From Actinomadura harenae (GTDB lineage Bacteria; Actinomycetota; Actinomycetes; Streptosporangiales; Streptosporangiaceae), in contig NZ_RFFG01000069.1 of NCBI RefSeq assembly GCF_003696215.1, positions 1-41,849 of the forward strand: a stretch of 41,849 nt of DNA, written 5' to 3'. The notes beneath the pieces are model-generated. The model saw only the letters and a list, made by a program, of their open reading frames with translations. It made no database searches and had not been told where the DNA came from. Shown in pieces: positions 7,166-22,100 of the stretch (its first letter is position 1; each line of letters starts with the position of its first letter). The position numbers were made by a program, and so were the translations under genes.

Positions 7166-10100
7166 CCGCCAGTTCGGCGACGGTGGGGGCCGAGAACAGC
7201 TCGCGGATGCCGACCTCGACGTCCAGGACGGCGCGGACCCTGGCGATCAGCCGGATCGCGAGCAGCGAGTCGCCGCCGATCGCGAAGAACGAGTCCTCGG
7301 CCCCGACCGACTCCACACCGAGGACCTCGGCGAACAGCCCGGACAGGATCTCCTCGGTGGCCGTGGCCGGGGCCCGGCCGACGCTCCGGCCCGCGAGATC
7401 GGGAGCGGGCAGCGCGGCCCGGTCGAGCTTGCCGTTGGCGGTCACCGGGAACTCGTCCAGCGTCACGAACGCCGCCGGGACCATGTACTCCGGCAGCCGT
7501 CCGGCCGCGTACTCCCGCAGCCCCTCGGCGCCGCCGCCGGACACGTAGGCGACCAGCCGCCTGGTTCCCGGCCGGTCCTCCCGGACGACCACGGCCACCC
7601 GGGAGACCCCGTCGTGTCCCGCGAGAACGGCCTCGACCTCGCCGGGCTCCACCCGGAACCCGCGGATCTTCACCTGGTCGTCCGCGCGCCCGGCGAACAC
7701 CAGGAGACCGTCGTCGGTCCAGCGGACGAGGTCCCCGGTCCGGTACATCCTCTCGCCGAGGCCGAACGGGCACGCGACGAACCGTTCGGCGGTCAGGGCC
7801 GTCCGGCCGACGTAGCCGCGGGCCAGGCCGGCACCGGCGATGTACAGCTCACCGGTCACCCCGGCCGGGACCGGACGAAGGAACTCGTCCAGCACGTAGG
7901 CGCGGGCGTTGTCCATCGGGACGCCCAGCGGGACCGTCCCGTCCACCCGGCCGGGTTCGGCGAAGGCGAGGTGCGTGGTGAACGCGGTCGTCTCGGTGGG
8001 GCCGTAGGTCGTCCGCACCACCAGGCCCGGGTGGGCCTCCAGCAGGGCCCGGACGGCGATCGGGGACACCACGTCGCCGCCCGTGGACACCTCGCGCACT
8101 CCGGCGAACATCTCCGGAGCCTGCTCCGCGAGCGCGGCGAACAGCCCGGCGGTCGCGTGGACGTTCGTCACTCCGTGCTCGGCGACCAGGGCCGCCCGCT
8201 CCTGGACGTCCAGCTCGCCCGAGGGCACGATGACGAGCCGCCCGCCATGCAGCAGCGGCGCCCAGATCTCGTAGGTCGAGGCGTCGAAGGCGTGGTTCGC
8301 CTGAACGAGCACGCGTTCCAGGGCGTCGCCGGTCCAGCACGACGACAGGGCGAAGTCCACCACGTTCGCGTGGGTGACCAGGACGCCCTTCGGCACTCCC
8401 GTCGACCCCGACGTGTAGATGACGTACGCGGCGGAGTCCGGCGGGATCGGGACGCCCGGAGCCGTGTCGTCGCCGGTGCCGAGGAGCGCGCTCGCGCGCG
8501 GCGTCCCGATCCGTGTGCCGCCGGTCAGCAGGGGGTGGTCCGCCCTCGCCTCGTCCGTCACGACCAGGGGGGCGCCCGACTCCGCAAGGACGGTCCGCAG
8601 CCGGTCCTCCGGGTGGGCGGCGTCGAGCGGCAGGTACGCGGCCCCGGTCTTCAGCACGCCGAGCAGCACGGCCACCAGATCGGCCGACCGCTCCATCAGG
8701 ACGCCGACCATGTCCCCATGGCCGACGCCGCGCTCCAGCAGCCCGTGCGCGACCCGGTTGGCCCGCGCGTCGAGCTCGGCGTAGGTCACCGGGACGTCCC
8801 GGAAGACGGCGGCGACCGCCTCCGGCGTCCGTGCGGCCTGCCGCTCGAACAGCTCCGTCAGGGACGCCCGCGGGACGGGACGCCCGGTGTCGTTCCACTC
8901 GCCCAGCAGCCGGTCGCGTTCCCCGGCCGACAGGATCTCCACCTCACCGGCCCGCAGGCCGGGGTCGGCCGCGACCTGTTCCAGGACGGCGGCCAGCCGG
9001 TCGGCCAGCCGCGCGGCGGTCGCCTCGTCGAACAGGTCGGCGGCGTAGTGGACACCGCCGAGGAGCCCGGCGGGGTCGCCCCGGTCGTCCCGCTGCTCGG
9101 CGAGGATGACCGACAGGTCGAACCGCGCGGCGAGCGTGTCGTCGGTCTGGACGGGCCGGACGCTCAGCCCGGGCAGCTCCCAGGGCGCCACGGCCTGCGG
9201 GAGGTTGTGCAGTGTGAGCATGACCTGGAAGAGGGGGTGGCGGGCGAGGGAGCGCGCCGGGTTGACCTCCTCTACCAGGCGCTCGAACGGAAGGTCCTGG
9301 TGGGCGTAGGCGGCGAGGTCGGTCTCCCGGACCCGCGCCACGAGGTCGCCGAAGGTCGGATCGCCGCTCACGTCCGTCCGCAGCACCAGGGTGTTGACGA
9401 AGAACCCGGCCAGGCCCTCCAGCGCTGAGTCGCCACGGCCGGCGACCGCCGTGCCCAGGGGGACGTCGGTCCCCGCGCCCACCCGTGCCAGCAGCACCGC
9501 GACGGCCGCCTGAGCGACCATGAACATCGTGGCCCCCTGCTCCCGGGCCACCTCCAGCAGCCGGGCGTGCGCCTCCGCGCTCACGCGCAGCGGCACCGAC
9601 CCGCCCTCGAAGGACGACTCCGGCGGCCTCGGACGGTCCGCCGGAAGGGTGAGCTCCTCGGGCGCTCCGGCGAGGGCCTCGCGCCAGTAGGCGAGCTGTT
9701 CGGAGATCAGGCTGTCCGGGTCGCCGAGTTCGCCGAGGACCTCGCGCTGCCAGAGCGCGTAGTCGGCGTACTGCACCGGAAGCGGCTCCCAGTCCGGCAG
9801 GCCGCCGTCACGGCGCGCGGTGTACGCGCGGCCGACGTCCCGCGCCAGGACGCCCATCGACCAGCCGTCCACCACGATGTGGTGCGCGACCACCGCGAGC
9901 ACCGACTCGGTCGGCGACAGGACGAACAGCCGGGCGCGCCACGGCAGCTCGGCCACGAGGTCGAAGCCGCGGCCCACCTCGTCCATGAGGGCCGCGCCCA
10001 GGTCCGCCTCGTCGAGACGGGTCACGGTCAGCCGGGGACGGCCGGCCGCACCGGTCCGGATCTCTTGGCGGGGCGCCCCGTCCACGTAGGGAAGGACCGT

Positions 10101-13100
10101 CCGCAGGCTCTCGTGCCGGTCGGCGACGTCGCCGAGCGCCGCTTCCATGGCCGCGACGTCCAGATCACCGGACAGCCGCATCGTCAACGGCACGTTGTAG
10201 GCGGCACCGGCCCCGGCCTCCTCGAGCCGGTTGAGGAACCACATCCGCTGCTGGGCGTACGACAGCGGAATCACCTCGGGCCGTTCGCGGGCCGTCAGCG
10301 CCATCCGCACGTCGGACGCCCGGGCGTCGTCGACCAGCCGGGCGAGTTCGGCGACGGTGGGGGCGGCGAACAGCTCGCGGATGGTCAGCTCGGTCTCCAG
10401 GACGGACCGGACCCGCACGATCAGCCGGATCGCGAGCAGTGAGTCACCGCCGATCGCGAAGAACGAGTCCTCGGCCCCGACCGACTCCACACCGAGGACC
10501 TCGGCGAACAGCCCGGACAGGATCTCCTCGGTCGCTGTGGCGGGAGCACGGCCGACGCCGGGCCCCACGAAGTCGGGCGCGGGCAGCGCGGCCCGGTCCA
10601 GCTTGCCGTTGGCGGTCACCGGGAACTCGTCCAGCGTCACGAACGCCGCCGGAACCATGTACTCCGGCAGCCGTCCGGCCGCGTACTCCCGCAGTTCCCC
10701 GGCGCCGCCGCCGGTCACGTAGGCGACCAGACGCACGACCCCCGGCTGGTCCTCCCGCGCCAGGACGGCGACCTGGTCGACGTCCGGATGAGCGGACAGG
10801 ACGTTCTCGATCTCGCCGAGTTCGACGCGGAACCCGCGGAGTTTCACCTGGTCGTCGGCGCGACCGGCGAACACCAGCTCCCCCGTCGCCGTCCACCGGA
10901 CCAGGTCCCCGGTCCGGTACATCCGCGACCCCGGCTCGAACGGACACGCGACGAACCGCTCGGCCGTCAAACCCACACGACCGACATAGCCACGCGCCAG
11001 ACTCGGCCCGGCGATGTACAACTCCCCGATCACCCCGGGGGCCACAGGCCGCAGGGCATCGTCCAGGACGTACACGGAGGTGTTCCAGATCGGGCCGCCG
11101 ATCGACACCGGGGCACCGGGAGCGAGGGGGGCGCTCATCGTCGCGCACACCGTCGACTCGGTCGGACCGTAGGCGTTGAACATCCGGCGGCCGGGCGCCC
11201 ACCGCTCCACCAGACCGGGCGGGCACACCTCCCCCGCCACCACCAGGTTCTCCAGGGCGTCCGGCAGGTCCTCGGCGGTGGCCAGCAGCGACGGGGGAAC
11301 CGTCACGTGTGTGGCGTTCAGGTCCGCCAGCAGGTCGTCGAAGCGTCCCCGAGGAGGCATCCGGTCGGCTTCGCCCAGCAGCAGCGTCGCACCCGACAGC
11401 AGTGCCATGCACAGCTCCCAGAACGCCGCGTCGAAGCCCAGCGCGGCCATCTGCGCCACCCGCGACCCGGTCCCCACGCCGAAGCTCGCTGCCTGCCAGG
11501 CCGCCAGACTCGCCACGCCCCGATGCGACACGCCCACGCCCTTGGGCACACCGGTCGAGCCCGACGTGTAGATCACGTACGCCAGCTGACCAGGTGAGAT
11601 CGCGAGATCGACCGGGGTGTCGTCCTGGCTCAGCGTGTCCAGGAACCCGGCCTCCACGACGACCGCCGGAGCCGCGTCGGACAGCATGAACGCGATCCGC
11701 TCGGCCGGATAGGACGGATCGACCGGCAGATACGCCGCACCCGCCTTCACCACGCCGAGAATGACCGCGACCAGGTCGGCCGACCGCCCCAGGCGAATGG
11801 CCACCAGGTCCTCGCGGCCCACACCACGCTCGATCAACGTGCGCGCGACACGGTTCGCACGCGCGTCCAACTCCGCATACGTCCAGCGGACGTCACCGGA
11901 CTCCACCGCCACGGCATCCGGCGTCCGCGCCACCTGCGCCGCGAACAGCTCCGGCACCGAACCGGCCACGACCTCACGGGCCGTGTCGTTCCACTCGACG
12001 GCGAGACGCCGGTGCTCCCGGGACGAGAGCACCTCCAACTCGCCGACCCGCTTCGCCGGGTCGGCGGACACCTGCTCCAGCACCCGGACGAACCGTTCCG
12101 CGATCGTCCGGACCGTCTCCTCGTCGAACAGGTCCACGGCGTACAGCAGCTCGCCGCCCACCCCGGCGGGCCGGCCGGCCTCGTCGCGCCGCTCTCCCAG
12201 CGTGACCGACAGGTCGAACCGTGCCGCGACCATCTCGTCCGCGCGCAGCGGCTCCACCTGGAGCCCGGGAAGCTCCCAGCCCGAGTCGCCCGACCCGCCC
12301 AGGTTCTGGAGCGTCAGCGACACCTGGAACAGCGGGTGCCGCGAGAGGGAACGGACCGGGTTCAGGTCCTCCACCAGCCGCTCGAATGGCAGGTCCTGAT
12401 GCGCGAACGCCCCCAGATCCGCCTCCCGCACACGACCCAGAAGTTCGACGAACGTCGGATCACCGCTCATGTCCGTCCGCAGCACCAGCGTGTTCAGGAA
12501 GAACCCGGCGAGGTCCTCCAGCGCCGCGTCGCCACGTCCGGCGACCGCGGTGCCGATCGGAACGTCGGTGCCCGCGCCCAGCTTGGACAGGACCACCGCG
12601 AGCGCGGCCTGCATGACCATGAACATCGTGGTGCCGCTGCGCTGGGCCACCTCCGTGAGGCGTCCGTGGACCCTCGGGGGCAGGCCCAGCGGCACGGCCC
12701 GGCCCTCGAACGAGCGCTCCTGCGGACGCGGCCGGTCGAACGGGATCGACAGCTCGTCCGGAATCCCGGCCAGGGCGCGCCGCCAGTACCCCAGCTGCCC
12801 GGAGATCCGGCTGTCCGGGTCGTCCAGGTCGCCGAGGACGTCCCGCTGCCACAGCGCGTAGTCCGCGTACTGCACCGGCAGCGGTTCCCAGCCGGGCGCG
12901 TCGCCGGCGCGGCGGGCGCCGTAGGCGATCCCCAGGTCCCGGGCGAGCACGCCCATCGACCAGCCGTCCACCGCGATGTGGTGGGCGACGGCGACGAGCA
13001 CGTGCTCCGAGTCCGGCAGTTCGAACAGCACGGTCCGCCAGGGGAGCTCCCGGGGCAGTTCGAAGCCCTTCCGGACCTCGGCCGACAGCGCGGAGGCGAG

Positions 13101-16100
13101 CTCGTCCCCGGCGATCCGCCGGACGACCAGCTCGGGGCGTCCGGACGCGCCCTGGAGGATCTCCTGGCGTGGGACGCCGCCCGACTCGGGGAAGACCGTC
13201 CGGAGGCTCTCGTGCCGGTCGGCGACGTCGCCGAGCGCCGCCTCCAGCGCCGCGACGTCCAGGTCACCGGACATCCGCAACGCGAACGGCATGTTGTACG
13301 CCGCGCCCGCGCCCGCCGCCTCGAGCTGGTTGAGGAACCACATCCGCTGCTGCGCGTACGACAGCGGCACCGTCCCGGGACGTTCGCGGGCCGTCAGCGC
13401 CGCCTGGACGCCGTCGCCCTCGCCGTCGACCAGGCGGGCGACGGCCGCCGCCGTCGGCTCGGCGAACAGTTCCCGGATGCTCACCTCGGTGCCGGTCACC
13501 GCGCGGACGCGGGCGATGAGCCGCATCGCCAGCAGGGAGTCACCGCCGACGGCGAAGAACGAGGCCTCCGCGCCGACGGTGTCCAGGCCGAGGATCTCGG
13601 CGAACAGGCCGCACAGGATCTCCTCGGTGGCCGTCGCGGGGCCTCGGCCGCCGACGAGCCCGGCGAGGTCGGGGGCGGGCAGCGCGGCCCGGTCGACCTT
13701 GCCGTTCACCGTCACCGGCAGCTCGTCGAGCGGGACGAACGCGGACGGCACCATGTACTCCGGCAGCCGCTCCGCCGCGTGCCGTCGCAGCTCGTCGGCG
13801 CCGCTCCCGACCATGTAGGCGACCAGCCGCTTCACGCCCGGCTGGTCCTCCCGCACCACCACGGCGACGCGCCGGACGGCCTCGTGGGCGGCCAGGACGG
13901 CCTCGATCTCGGCCGGCTCGACCCGGAACCCGCGGATCTTCACCTGGTCGTCCGCGCGTCCCGCGAACTCCAGCAGGCCGTCGCCCGTCCAGCGGACCAG
14001 GTCACCGGTCCGGTACATCCGCCCGGCCGGGCCGAAGGGGCACGCCACGAACCGTTCGGCCGAGAGCGCGGCCTTTCCGACGTACCCGCGCGCGACACCC
14101 GTGCCCGCGACGTACAACTCACCGGTGACGCCCGGCGGGACGGGCCGCAGGAACTCGTCCAGGACATAGGCGCGGGCGTTGTCGGTCGGACGGCCGATGG
14201 GCACGACGCCGTCCACCCGGCTCGCATCGGTCAGGGCGAGCTGCGTGGTGAACACGGTCGTCTCGGTCGGGCCGTAGGTCGTCCGCACCGCCAGACCCGG
14301 GTGCGCCTCCAGCAGGCCCCGGACGGCGGCCGGGGACACCACGTCCCCGCCCGTCAGAACCTCGCGAACGCCGGTGAACATCTCCGGAGCCTGCTCGGCC
14401 AGCGCCGCGAACAGCCCCGAAGGCGCGATCACGTGCGTCACGTCGTGCCCGGCGACCAGCGCGGCCCTCTCCTGGACGTCCACCTCGCCCGAGGGCACGA
14501 CGACCAGCCGCCCGCCGTGCAGCAGCGGCGCCCAGATCTCGTAGGTGGACGCGTCGAAGGCGTGGTTGGCCTGGACCAGGGTCCGTTCCAGCACCTCGTC
14601 CCGGAACTCCCTGTCGGCGCACGCTTCGGCGACGTTGCCATGGGTGACCGCCACGCCCTTCGGCACGCCCGTCGACCCCGACGTGTAGATCACATACGCC
14701 AGCTGACCAGCGGAAACCTCGACACCGGCCGGTGTCTCGTCCTCGCTCAGGGAACCGAGGAACTCCTCGTCCACCACCACGACCGGACGGGCGTCCTCGA
14801 TCATGAACGCGATCCGCTCGGCCGGGTAGGACGGGTCGATCGGCACGTACGCCGCGCCCGCCTTCACCACGCCCAGGAGCGCCGCGATCAGGTCGGCCGA
14901 CCGCTCCAGGCGGACGCCCACGAGATCCTCGCCACGCACCCCACGCTCGGCCAGGGTGCGCGCGACACGGTTCGCGCGGGCGTCCAACTCCGCGTACGTC
15001 CAGCGGACGTCGCCGAACACCACCGCCGTCGCGTCAGGCGACCGCCGCACCCGCTCCTCGAACAGCTCCACCAGCGAACCCGCCACCACCGGGCGGGCGG
15101 TGTCGTTCCAGTCGTCCACGACCAGCTCACGTTCGCCGGGCGTCAGAACCTCAAGGTCCCCCACCCGCACGTCCGGGTCGGCCGCAACCTGCTCCAGCAC
15201 CCGGGCGAACCGCCCCGCCAGCAGCCGTGCCGTCCCCTCGTCGAACAGGTCGAGCGCGTAGAGGATCTCGCCGCCGATCCCGGCGGGCGCCCCGTTCTCG
15301 TCGCGGCGTTCGCCGAGCGTGACCGAGAGGTCGAACTTGGCGGCGGCCGTGTCGTCGTCCCCCTGGGCGAGCGGCCGGACGCGCAGGCCGGGCAGTTCCC
15401 AGTCCCTCCGGCCGCGCGCCAGGTTCTCCAGCGTGAGGGTGACCTGGAAGATCGGGTGCCGGGCGAGGGAGCGCTCCGGGTTCAGCTCCTCCACCAGGCG
15501 CTCGAACGGGAGGTCCTGGTGGGCGTAGGCGGCGAGGTCGGCCTCCTGGACGCGGCCCAGCAGGTCGGCGAAGGTCGGGTCGCCGCTCACGTCGGTCCGC
15601 AGCACGAGCGTGTTGACGAAGAACCCCGCGAGGTCCTCCAGCGCAACGTCGGCCCGGCCCGCCATCGGCGTGCCGATCGGGACGTCCCGGCCCGCGCCGA
15701 GCCGGGAGAGGAGCGCCGCCAGGGCCGCCTGCGCGACCATGAACAGGGTGACCCCGCGCCGCCGCGCGACCTCGACGAGCCGCGCGTGCACGTCCGCGCC
15801 GAGTTCCAGCGGAACCAGCGCTCCCCGGAACGACGCCTCCGCCGGACGCGGACGGTCCGTCGGCAGCGCCAGTTCCTCGGGCGCCCCGGCGAGGGCCCCG
15901 CGCCAGAAGTCGAGCTGCGCCGAGATCGGGCTCTCCGGGTCGCGGGGGTCGCCGAGGACGTCCCGCTGCCAGAGCGCGTAGTCGGCGTACTGCACCGGAA
16001 GCGGCGCCCAGTCCGGCGCCTCGCCCGACGACCGGGCCGCGTAGGCGGCGGTGAGATCGCGGGCGAGCACGCCCATGGACCAGCCGTCCGCCGCGATGTG

Positions 16101-19100
16101 GTGGGCGACGAGGACGAGCACGTGCTCCGCCCCCGGCAGCTCCAGCAGCCGGGCCCGCCACGGAAGCTCGCGCTCCACGTCGAAGCCGCGGCCGGTCTCC
16201 TCGGCGAGGGCCTCGGCCAGCCGGTCCTCCGCGACGCCGCCCACCGCGAGGACCGGACGGCCCGCCGCCCCGTCCACGATCTCCTGCCTGGGGATCCCGT
16301 CCACCGCGGGGAAGATCGTGCGGAGGCTTTGGTGACGGTCGGCGACGTCCCCGAGCGCCGCCTCCAGCGCGGCCACGTCCAGGTCGCCGGAGAGCCGGAG
16401 GGCCAGGGGCATGTTGTAGGCGGCGCCCGCCCCGGCGGCCTCCAGCCGGTTGAGGAACCACATCCGCTGCTGGGCGAACGACAGCGGCACCACGTCCGGA
16501 CGTTCCCGGGCCGTCAGCGCCGTCCGGACGACTCCCCGGCCGCCGTCGATCACCCGGGCCATGCCCGCCGCCGTCGGCTCGGCGAAGAACTCCCGGATGC
16601 CGACGTCCTCCCGCAGGACGGCCCGGGCCCTGGAGATCAACCGCATCGCGAGCAGCGAGTCGCCGCCGAGGGCGAAGAAGGAGTCGTCCGCGCCGACCGT
16701 GTCCAGGCCGAGGACCTCGGCGAACAGACCGCACAGGATCTCCTCGGCGGCGGTGGCCGGGGTGCGGGCGGCGCCGTGCGCGGCGAAGTCGGGGGCGGGC
16801 AGCGCGGCCCGGTCGACCTTGCCGTTCACCGTCACCGGCAGCTCGTCCAGGACGACGACGGCCGCGGGGACCAGGTGCTCGGGCAGTCGCGCCGCGAGAT
16901 GCTCGCGCAGCTCGCCGGGCGTCGCCGCGGCCGTGGCGTAGGCGACCAGCCGCTTCACGCCCGGCTGGTCCTCGCGCACCATCACCGTGGCCCGGCCGAC
17001 CGTGTCGCAGGCCGTCAGGACGGCCTCGATCTCGGCCGGCTCGACCCGGAACCCGCGGATCTTCACCTGGTCGTCGGCGCGCCCGGCGAACTCCAGCAGA
17101 CCGTCGCGCGTCCAGCGGACCAGGTCGCCGGTCCGGTACATCCGGCTGGCGGGGTCGAACGGGCAGGCCACGAAGCGTTCGGCCGAGAGCGCGGCGTTGC
17201 CGATGTAGCCGCGGGCCACTCCGGATCCGGCGACGTACAGTTCACCGGTCACGCCCGCCGGGACGGGCCTCAGGTACTCGTCCAGGACATAGGCACGGGC
17301 GTTGTCCATGGGACGGCCGATGGGCACGACCCCGTTCGCCTCGTCCGGATCGGTGAAGGCCAGGTGCGTGGTGAACGCCGTGGTCTCGGTCGGGCCGTAG
17401 GTGGTGCGCACCACCAGGCCTGGGTGCGTTTCCAGGAGCGTCCGGACGGCCTCCGGGGACACCACGTCGCCGCCCGTGGACACCTCGCGGACTCCCGCGA
17501 ACATCTCCGGAGCCTGCTCCGCGAGCGCCGCGAACAACCCGGCCGTCGCATGCACGTTCGTCACACCATGCTCGGCGACCAGGGCCGCCCTCTCCTGGAC
17601 GTCCACCTCACCCGAAGGCACGATGACGAGCCGACCGCCGCGCAGCAGCGGCACCCAGATCTCGTAGGTCGACGCGTCGAACGCGTGGTTCGCCTGCACC
17701 AGCACACGCTGGAGGGCCTCGTCATGCCAGCAGCTCGCGGCGCAGAAGTCGGCGACGTTCGCGTGGGTGACCGCCACGCCCTTCGGCACACCCGTCGAAC
17801 CCGACGTGTAGATCACATACGCCAGCTGGTCGGGTGAGACCTCGACGCCCACCGGCGTCTCGTCCGTGCTCAGGGCGTCGAGGAACTCCTCGTCCACGAC
17901 CACGACCGGACGGGCGTCCTCCAGCATGAACGCGATCCGCTCGGCCGGGTAGGACGGGTCGATCGGCAGGTAGGCCGCGCCCGCCTTCAGCGTCCCCAGG
18001 AGCGCCGCGACCAGGTCGGGCGACCGGTCCAGGCGGATGCCCACGAGGTCCTCGCGGCCCGCACCGCGCGCACGCAGTGTCCGCGCGATCCGGTTCGCCC
18101 GCGCGTCCAGCCCGGCGTACGTCCAGCGCTCGTCGCCGAACACCGCCGCGACCGCTTCCGGAGACCGCCGCGCCCGGGCCTCGAACAGGTCGGCCAGCGA
18201 GCCGTCCGGGGCGGGACGGGCCGTGTCGTTCCAGCGGACCAGCAGGTGGTCACGCTCGTCGGCCGAGAGGAGGTCGAGCTCGCCGACCCGCAGGTCCGGG
18301 TCGGCCGACAGCTGCGTCAGCACCCGGACGAACCGGTCGGCGATCGTCCGGGCCGTGCGCTCGTCGAAGAGGTCCACGGCGTACTGGAGGCCGCCCCACA
18401 TGCCGGCGGCGGCGCCGTGGTCGTCGCGGTGCTCGGCGAGCGAGAAGGACAGGTCGAACTTGGCGGCGGAGGCCGCCTCCTCCTCGTGGGCCAGCGGCCG
18501 GACCCGCAGCCCCGCCAGGGCCGTGGGCTCCTCGGACCGCGGAAGGTTCTGCAGGGTGAGCATGACCTGGAAGAGGGGGTGGCGGGCGAGCGAGCGCGCC
18601 GGGTTCAGCTCCTCCACCAGCCCTTCGAACGGGAGGTCCTGGTGGCTGTAGGCGGCCAGGTCGGCTTCGCGGACGCGCCCCAGCACCTCGGTGAACGTCG
18701 GGTCGCCGCTCACGTCGGTCCGCAGCACGAGCGTGTTGACGAAGAAGCCCGCGAGGTTCTCCAGGGCCGCGTCGCCTCGGCCGGCGACCGCGGTGCCGAT
18801 CGGGACGTCGGGACCGGCTCCGAGCCGTGCCAGCAGCATGCCCAGCGCGGCCTGCGCGACCATGAACATCGTCACGCCGTGGTGCCGCGCGACGGCGGCC
18901 AGCCGCCGGTGGGCCTCCTCGGGAACGTGGAGCTCCACGGATCCGCCCTCGAACGTGGCGGTGGCGGGCCGGGGCCGGTCGGTGGGGAGCGCGAGTTCCT
19001 CGGGCGCGCCCGCCAGGGCCTCGCGCCAGTGGGCGAGCTGCTCGGTGATCAGGCTGTCCGGGTCGTCCGGGTCGCCGAGGACCTCGCGCTGCCAGAGCGC

Positions 19101-22100
19101 GTAGTCGGCGTACTGGGCCGTGAGCGGCGTCCAGCCGGGCGCGGTTCCCGAGCGGCGGGCCGCGTAGGCGGTGCTCAGGTCGCGCGCGAGGACGCCCATC
19201 GACCAGCCGTCCACCGCGATGTGGTGGGCGACGACCACGAGCACCGACTCGTCCTGGGACAGGACGAACAGCCGGGTCCGCCACGGCAGTTCCCGCTCGA
19301 CGTCGAAGCGGTGGCCCATCTCCGCCTGCAAGGCGTCCGCGAGCGCCTCCTCGCCGAGGTGCTCCACGACGAGCGAGGGACGTCCGGGCGGGCCGTCCAG
19401 GATCTCCTGGCGCGGGACGCCGTCCGTCTCGGGGAAGACCGTCCGCAGGCTCTCGTGCCGGTCGGCGACGTCGCCGAGCGCGGCTTCCAGCGTCGCGACG
19501 TCCAGGTCGCCGGACAGGCGGAGCGCCATCGGCACGTTGTAGGCCGCCTGGGCACCGGCGTTCTCCAGCCGGTTGAGGAACCACATCCGCTGCTGGGCGA
19601 ACGACAGCGGCACCACGCCCGGACGTTCCCGCGCGGTCAGCGCCGCACGGGCACCGTCGCGTTCACCGTCCGCAAGGCGGGCGACGGCCGCGACCGTCGG
19701 CTCGGCGAACAGTTCGCGGATGGTCACCTCGGTGCCGGTCACCGCGCGGACGCGGGCGATCAGCCGCATGGCCAGCAGGGAGTCACCGCCGACGGCGAAG
19801 AACGAGTCCTCCGCGCCGACCGACTCCAGGCCGAGGACCTCGGCGAACAGGCCGCACAGGATCTCCTCCGTGGCCGTCGCGGGGCCGCGGCTCGCCACCA
19901 GGCCCGCGAAGCCCGGGATCGGCAGCGCCGCTCTGTCGACCTTGCCGTTGGTGGTCACGGGGAACTCGTCCAGCACGACGAAGGCGGCCGGAACCATGTA
20001 GTCGGGGAGTTTCGCTGCCGTGTGCTCGCGCAGCGTTTCGGCGGAGGCGTCCGCGACGAGGTAGGCGACGAGGCGCTTGGTCCCCGGCTGGTCCTCACGC
20101 GCGAGAACCACGACCTGGCTCACCGCGTCATGCGCCGCAAGAACCGACTCGATCTCGGCGAGCTCGACCCGGAACCCGCGGATCTTCACCTGGTCGTCCG
20201 CGCGTCCCGCGAACACGAGGAGTCCGTCACGCGTCCAGCGGACCAGGTCGCCGGTCCGGTACATCCGCCCGCCGGAACCGAACGGGCACGCCACGAACCG
20301 CTCAGCCGAGAGCGCGGACTTTCCGATGTACCCCCGCGCCACCCCGGAGCCGGCGACATACAGCTCGCCCGTCACACCGGGCGGGACGGGCCGCAGATAC
20401 TCGTCCAGAACGTAGGCGCGGGCGTTGTCCATCGGGCGGCCCATCGGCACGATCCCGTCGAGCCGTCCCGGCGCCGTGAGGGGAAGCTGCGTGGTGAACG
20501 CGGTGGTCTCGGTCGGGCCGTAGGTCGTCCGCACCACGAGGTCCGGGTGGGTGTCGAGCAGGGTGCGGACGGCGATCGGGGACACCACGTCGCCGCCGGT
20601 CAGTACCTCACGAACGCCGGTGAACATCTCCGGGGCCTGCTCGGCCAGGGCCGCGAACAGGCCCGAGGGCGCGACCACATGCGACACCCGGTGTTCGGCG
20701 ACCAGCGCCGCCCGCTCCCGCACGTCCACCTCCCCCGAAGGCACGACGACAAGCCGCCCGCCGCGCAGCAACGGCGCCCAGATCTCATACGTCGACGCGT
20801 CGAACGCGTGGTTGGCCTGAACCAGGGTCCGTTCCAGCACCTCATCCCGCCAGGCGGCGTCATCACAGAAGTCGGCGACGTTCGCATGCGTGACGGCCAC
20901 GCCCTTGGGCGTGCCGGTCGACCCCGACGTGTAGATCACATACGCCAGCTGACCAGCGGAAATCTCGACCTCGACCGGCGTCTCGTCCGTGCTCAGGGCG
21001 TCGAGGAACTCCTCGTCCACGACCACGACCGGACGGGCGTCGGCGAGCATGAACGCGATCCGCTCGGCCGGGTAGGACGGGTCGATCGGCAGGTACGCGG
21101 CCCCGGCCTTCACGACGCCCAGGAGCGCCGCGATCAGGTCGGGCGACCGGTCCAGGCGGATGCCCACGAGGTCCTCGCGGCCCACGCCGCGCGCACGCAG
21201 CGTCTGCGCGACGCGGTTCGCCCGCGCGTCCAGTTCCGCATACGTCCAACGGTGCGGGCCGAACACCACGGAGGTCGCGCCCGGCGCACGGCGCGCCCGT
21301 TCCTCGAACAGTTCCACCAGTGAACCCGTCACCACCGGGCGGGCGGTGTCGTTCCAGTCGTCCACGACCAGCTGACGTTCGCCGGGCGTCAGGATCTCCA
21401 GGTCCCCCACCCGCGCGTCCGGGTCGGCCACAACCTGCTCCAGCACCCGGACGAACCGCCCCGCCAGGTCCCGCGCCGACGCCTCGTCGAACAGGTCCAC
21501 GGCGTAGAGGATCTCGCCGCCCACGCCCGCGGGTGTTCCGTCCCGGTCGCGTTCCTCGGTCAGGGAGACGGTGAGGTCGAACTTCGCCACCAGGTTCTCG
21601 GCCGGGGGCAGCGCCTCCGCCCGCAGGCCCGGCAGCTCCCACGGTTCGGGGCCGCGGGCGTTGGTGTCCACGCCCAGCATGATCTGGAAGAGGGGGTGGC
21701 GGGCGAGGGAGCGCGCCGGGTTGAGCTCCTCCACCAGCCCTTCGAAGGGAAGGTCCTGGTGGCTGTAGGCGGACAGGTCGATGTCGCGGACGCGCCCCAG
21801 CAGTTCGGTGAACGTCGGGTCGCCGGTCACGTCCGTCCGGAGGACGAGCGTGTTGATGAAGAACCCCGCGAGGTTCTCCAGGGCCGCGTCGCCACGGCCG
21901 GCGACCGCCGTGCCGATCGGCACGTCCGGGCCGGCCCCCACGCGCGCCAGGAGCATCCCCAGGGCGGCCTGCGCGACCATGAACATCGTCACGCCGTGCC
22001 GCTGGGCCACGTCCAGCAGGCGCGCGTGAACCTCGGCGTCGAGCCGCACCGGCACCGCCGCGCCCCGGAAGGAGGACTCCGCCGGACGGGGACGGTCCGT

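Larger units (their letters stand above)
10300..13405 (-). other. NRPS module 6 (C-A-PCP), predicted Phe
   Basis: C domain with HHIAVDGWS near 12955-12985; A domain about 10578-11965 with code DAWTVAAVCK, one change from the GrsA/TycA-type Phe codes; PCP near 10441. It keeps the full loop between A4 and A5 that module 2 has shortened. Confidence 0.85.

Noticed and set aside
12012..17837. A 1941-codon open frame on the plus strand opposite the NRPS
   Set aside because: It mirrors the NRPS codons, is rich in Arg, Gly, His and Gln, has no domain and repeats with the module period. Long antisense frames are expected in a gene with very high GC at third positions.
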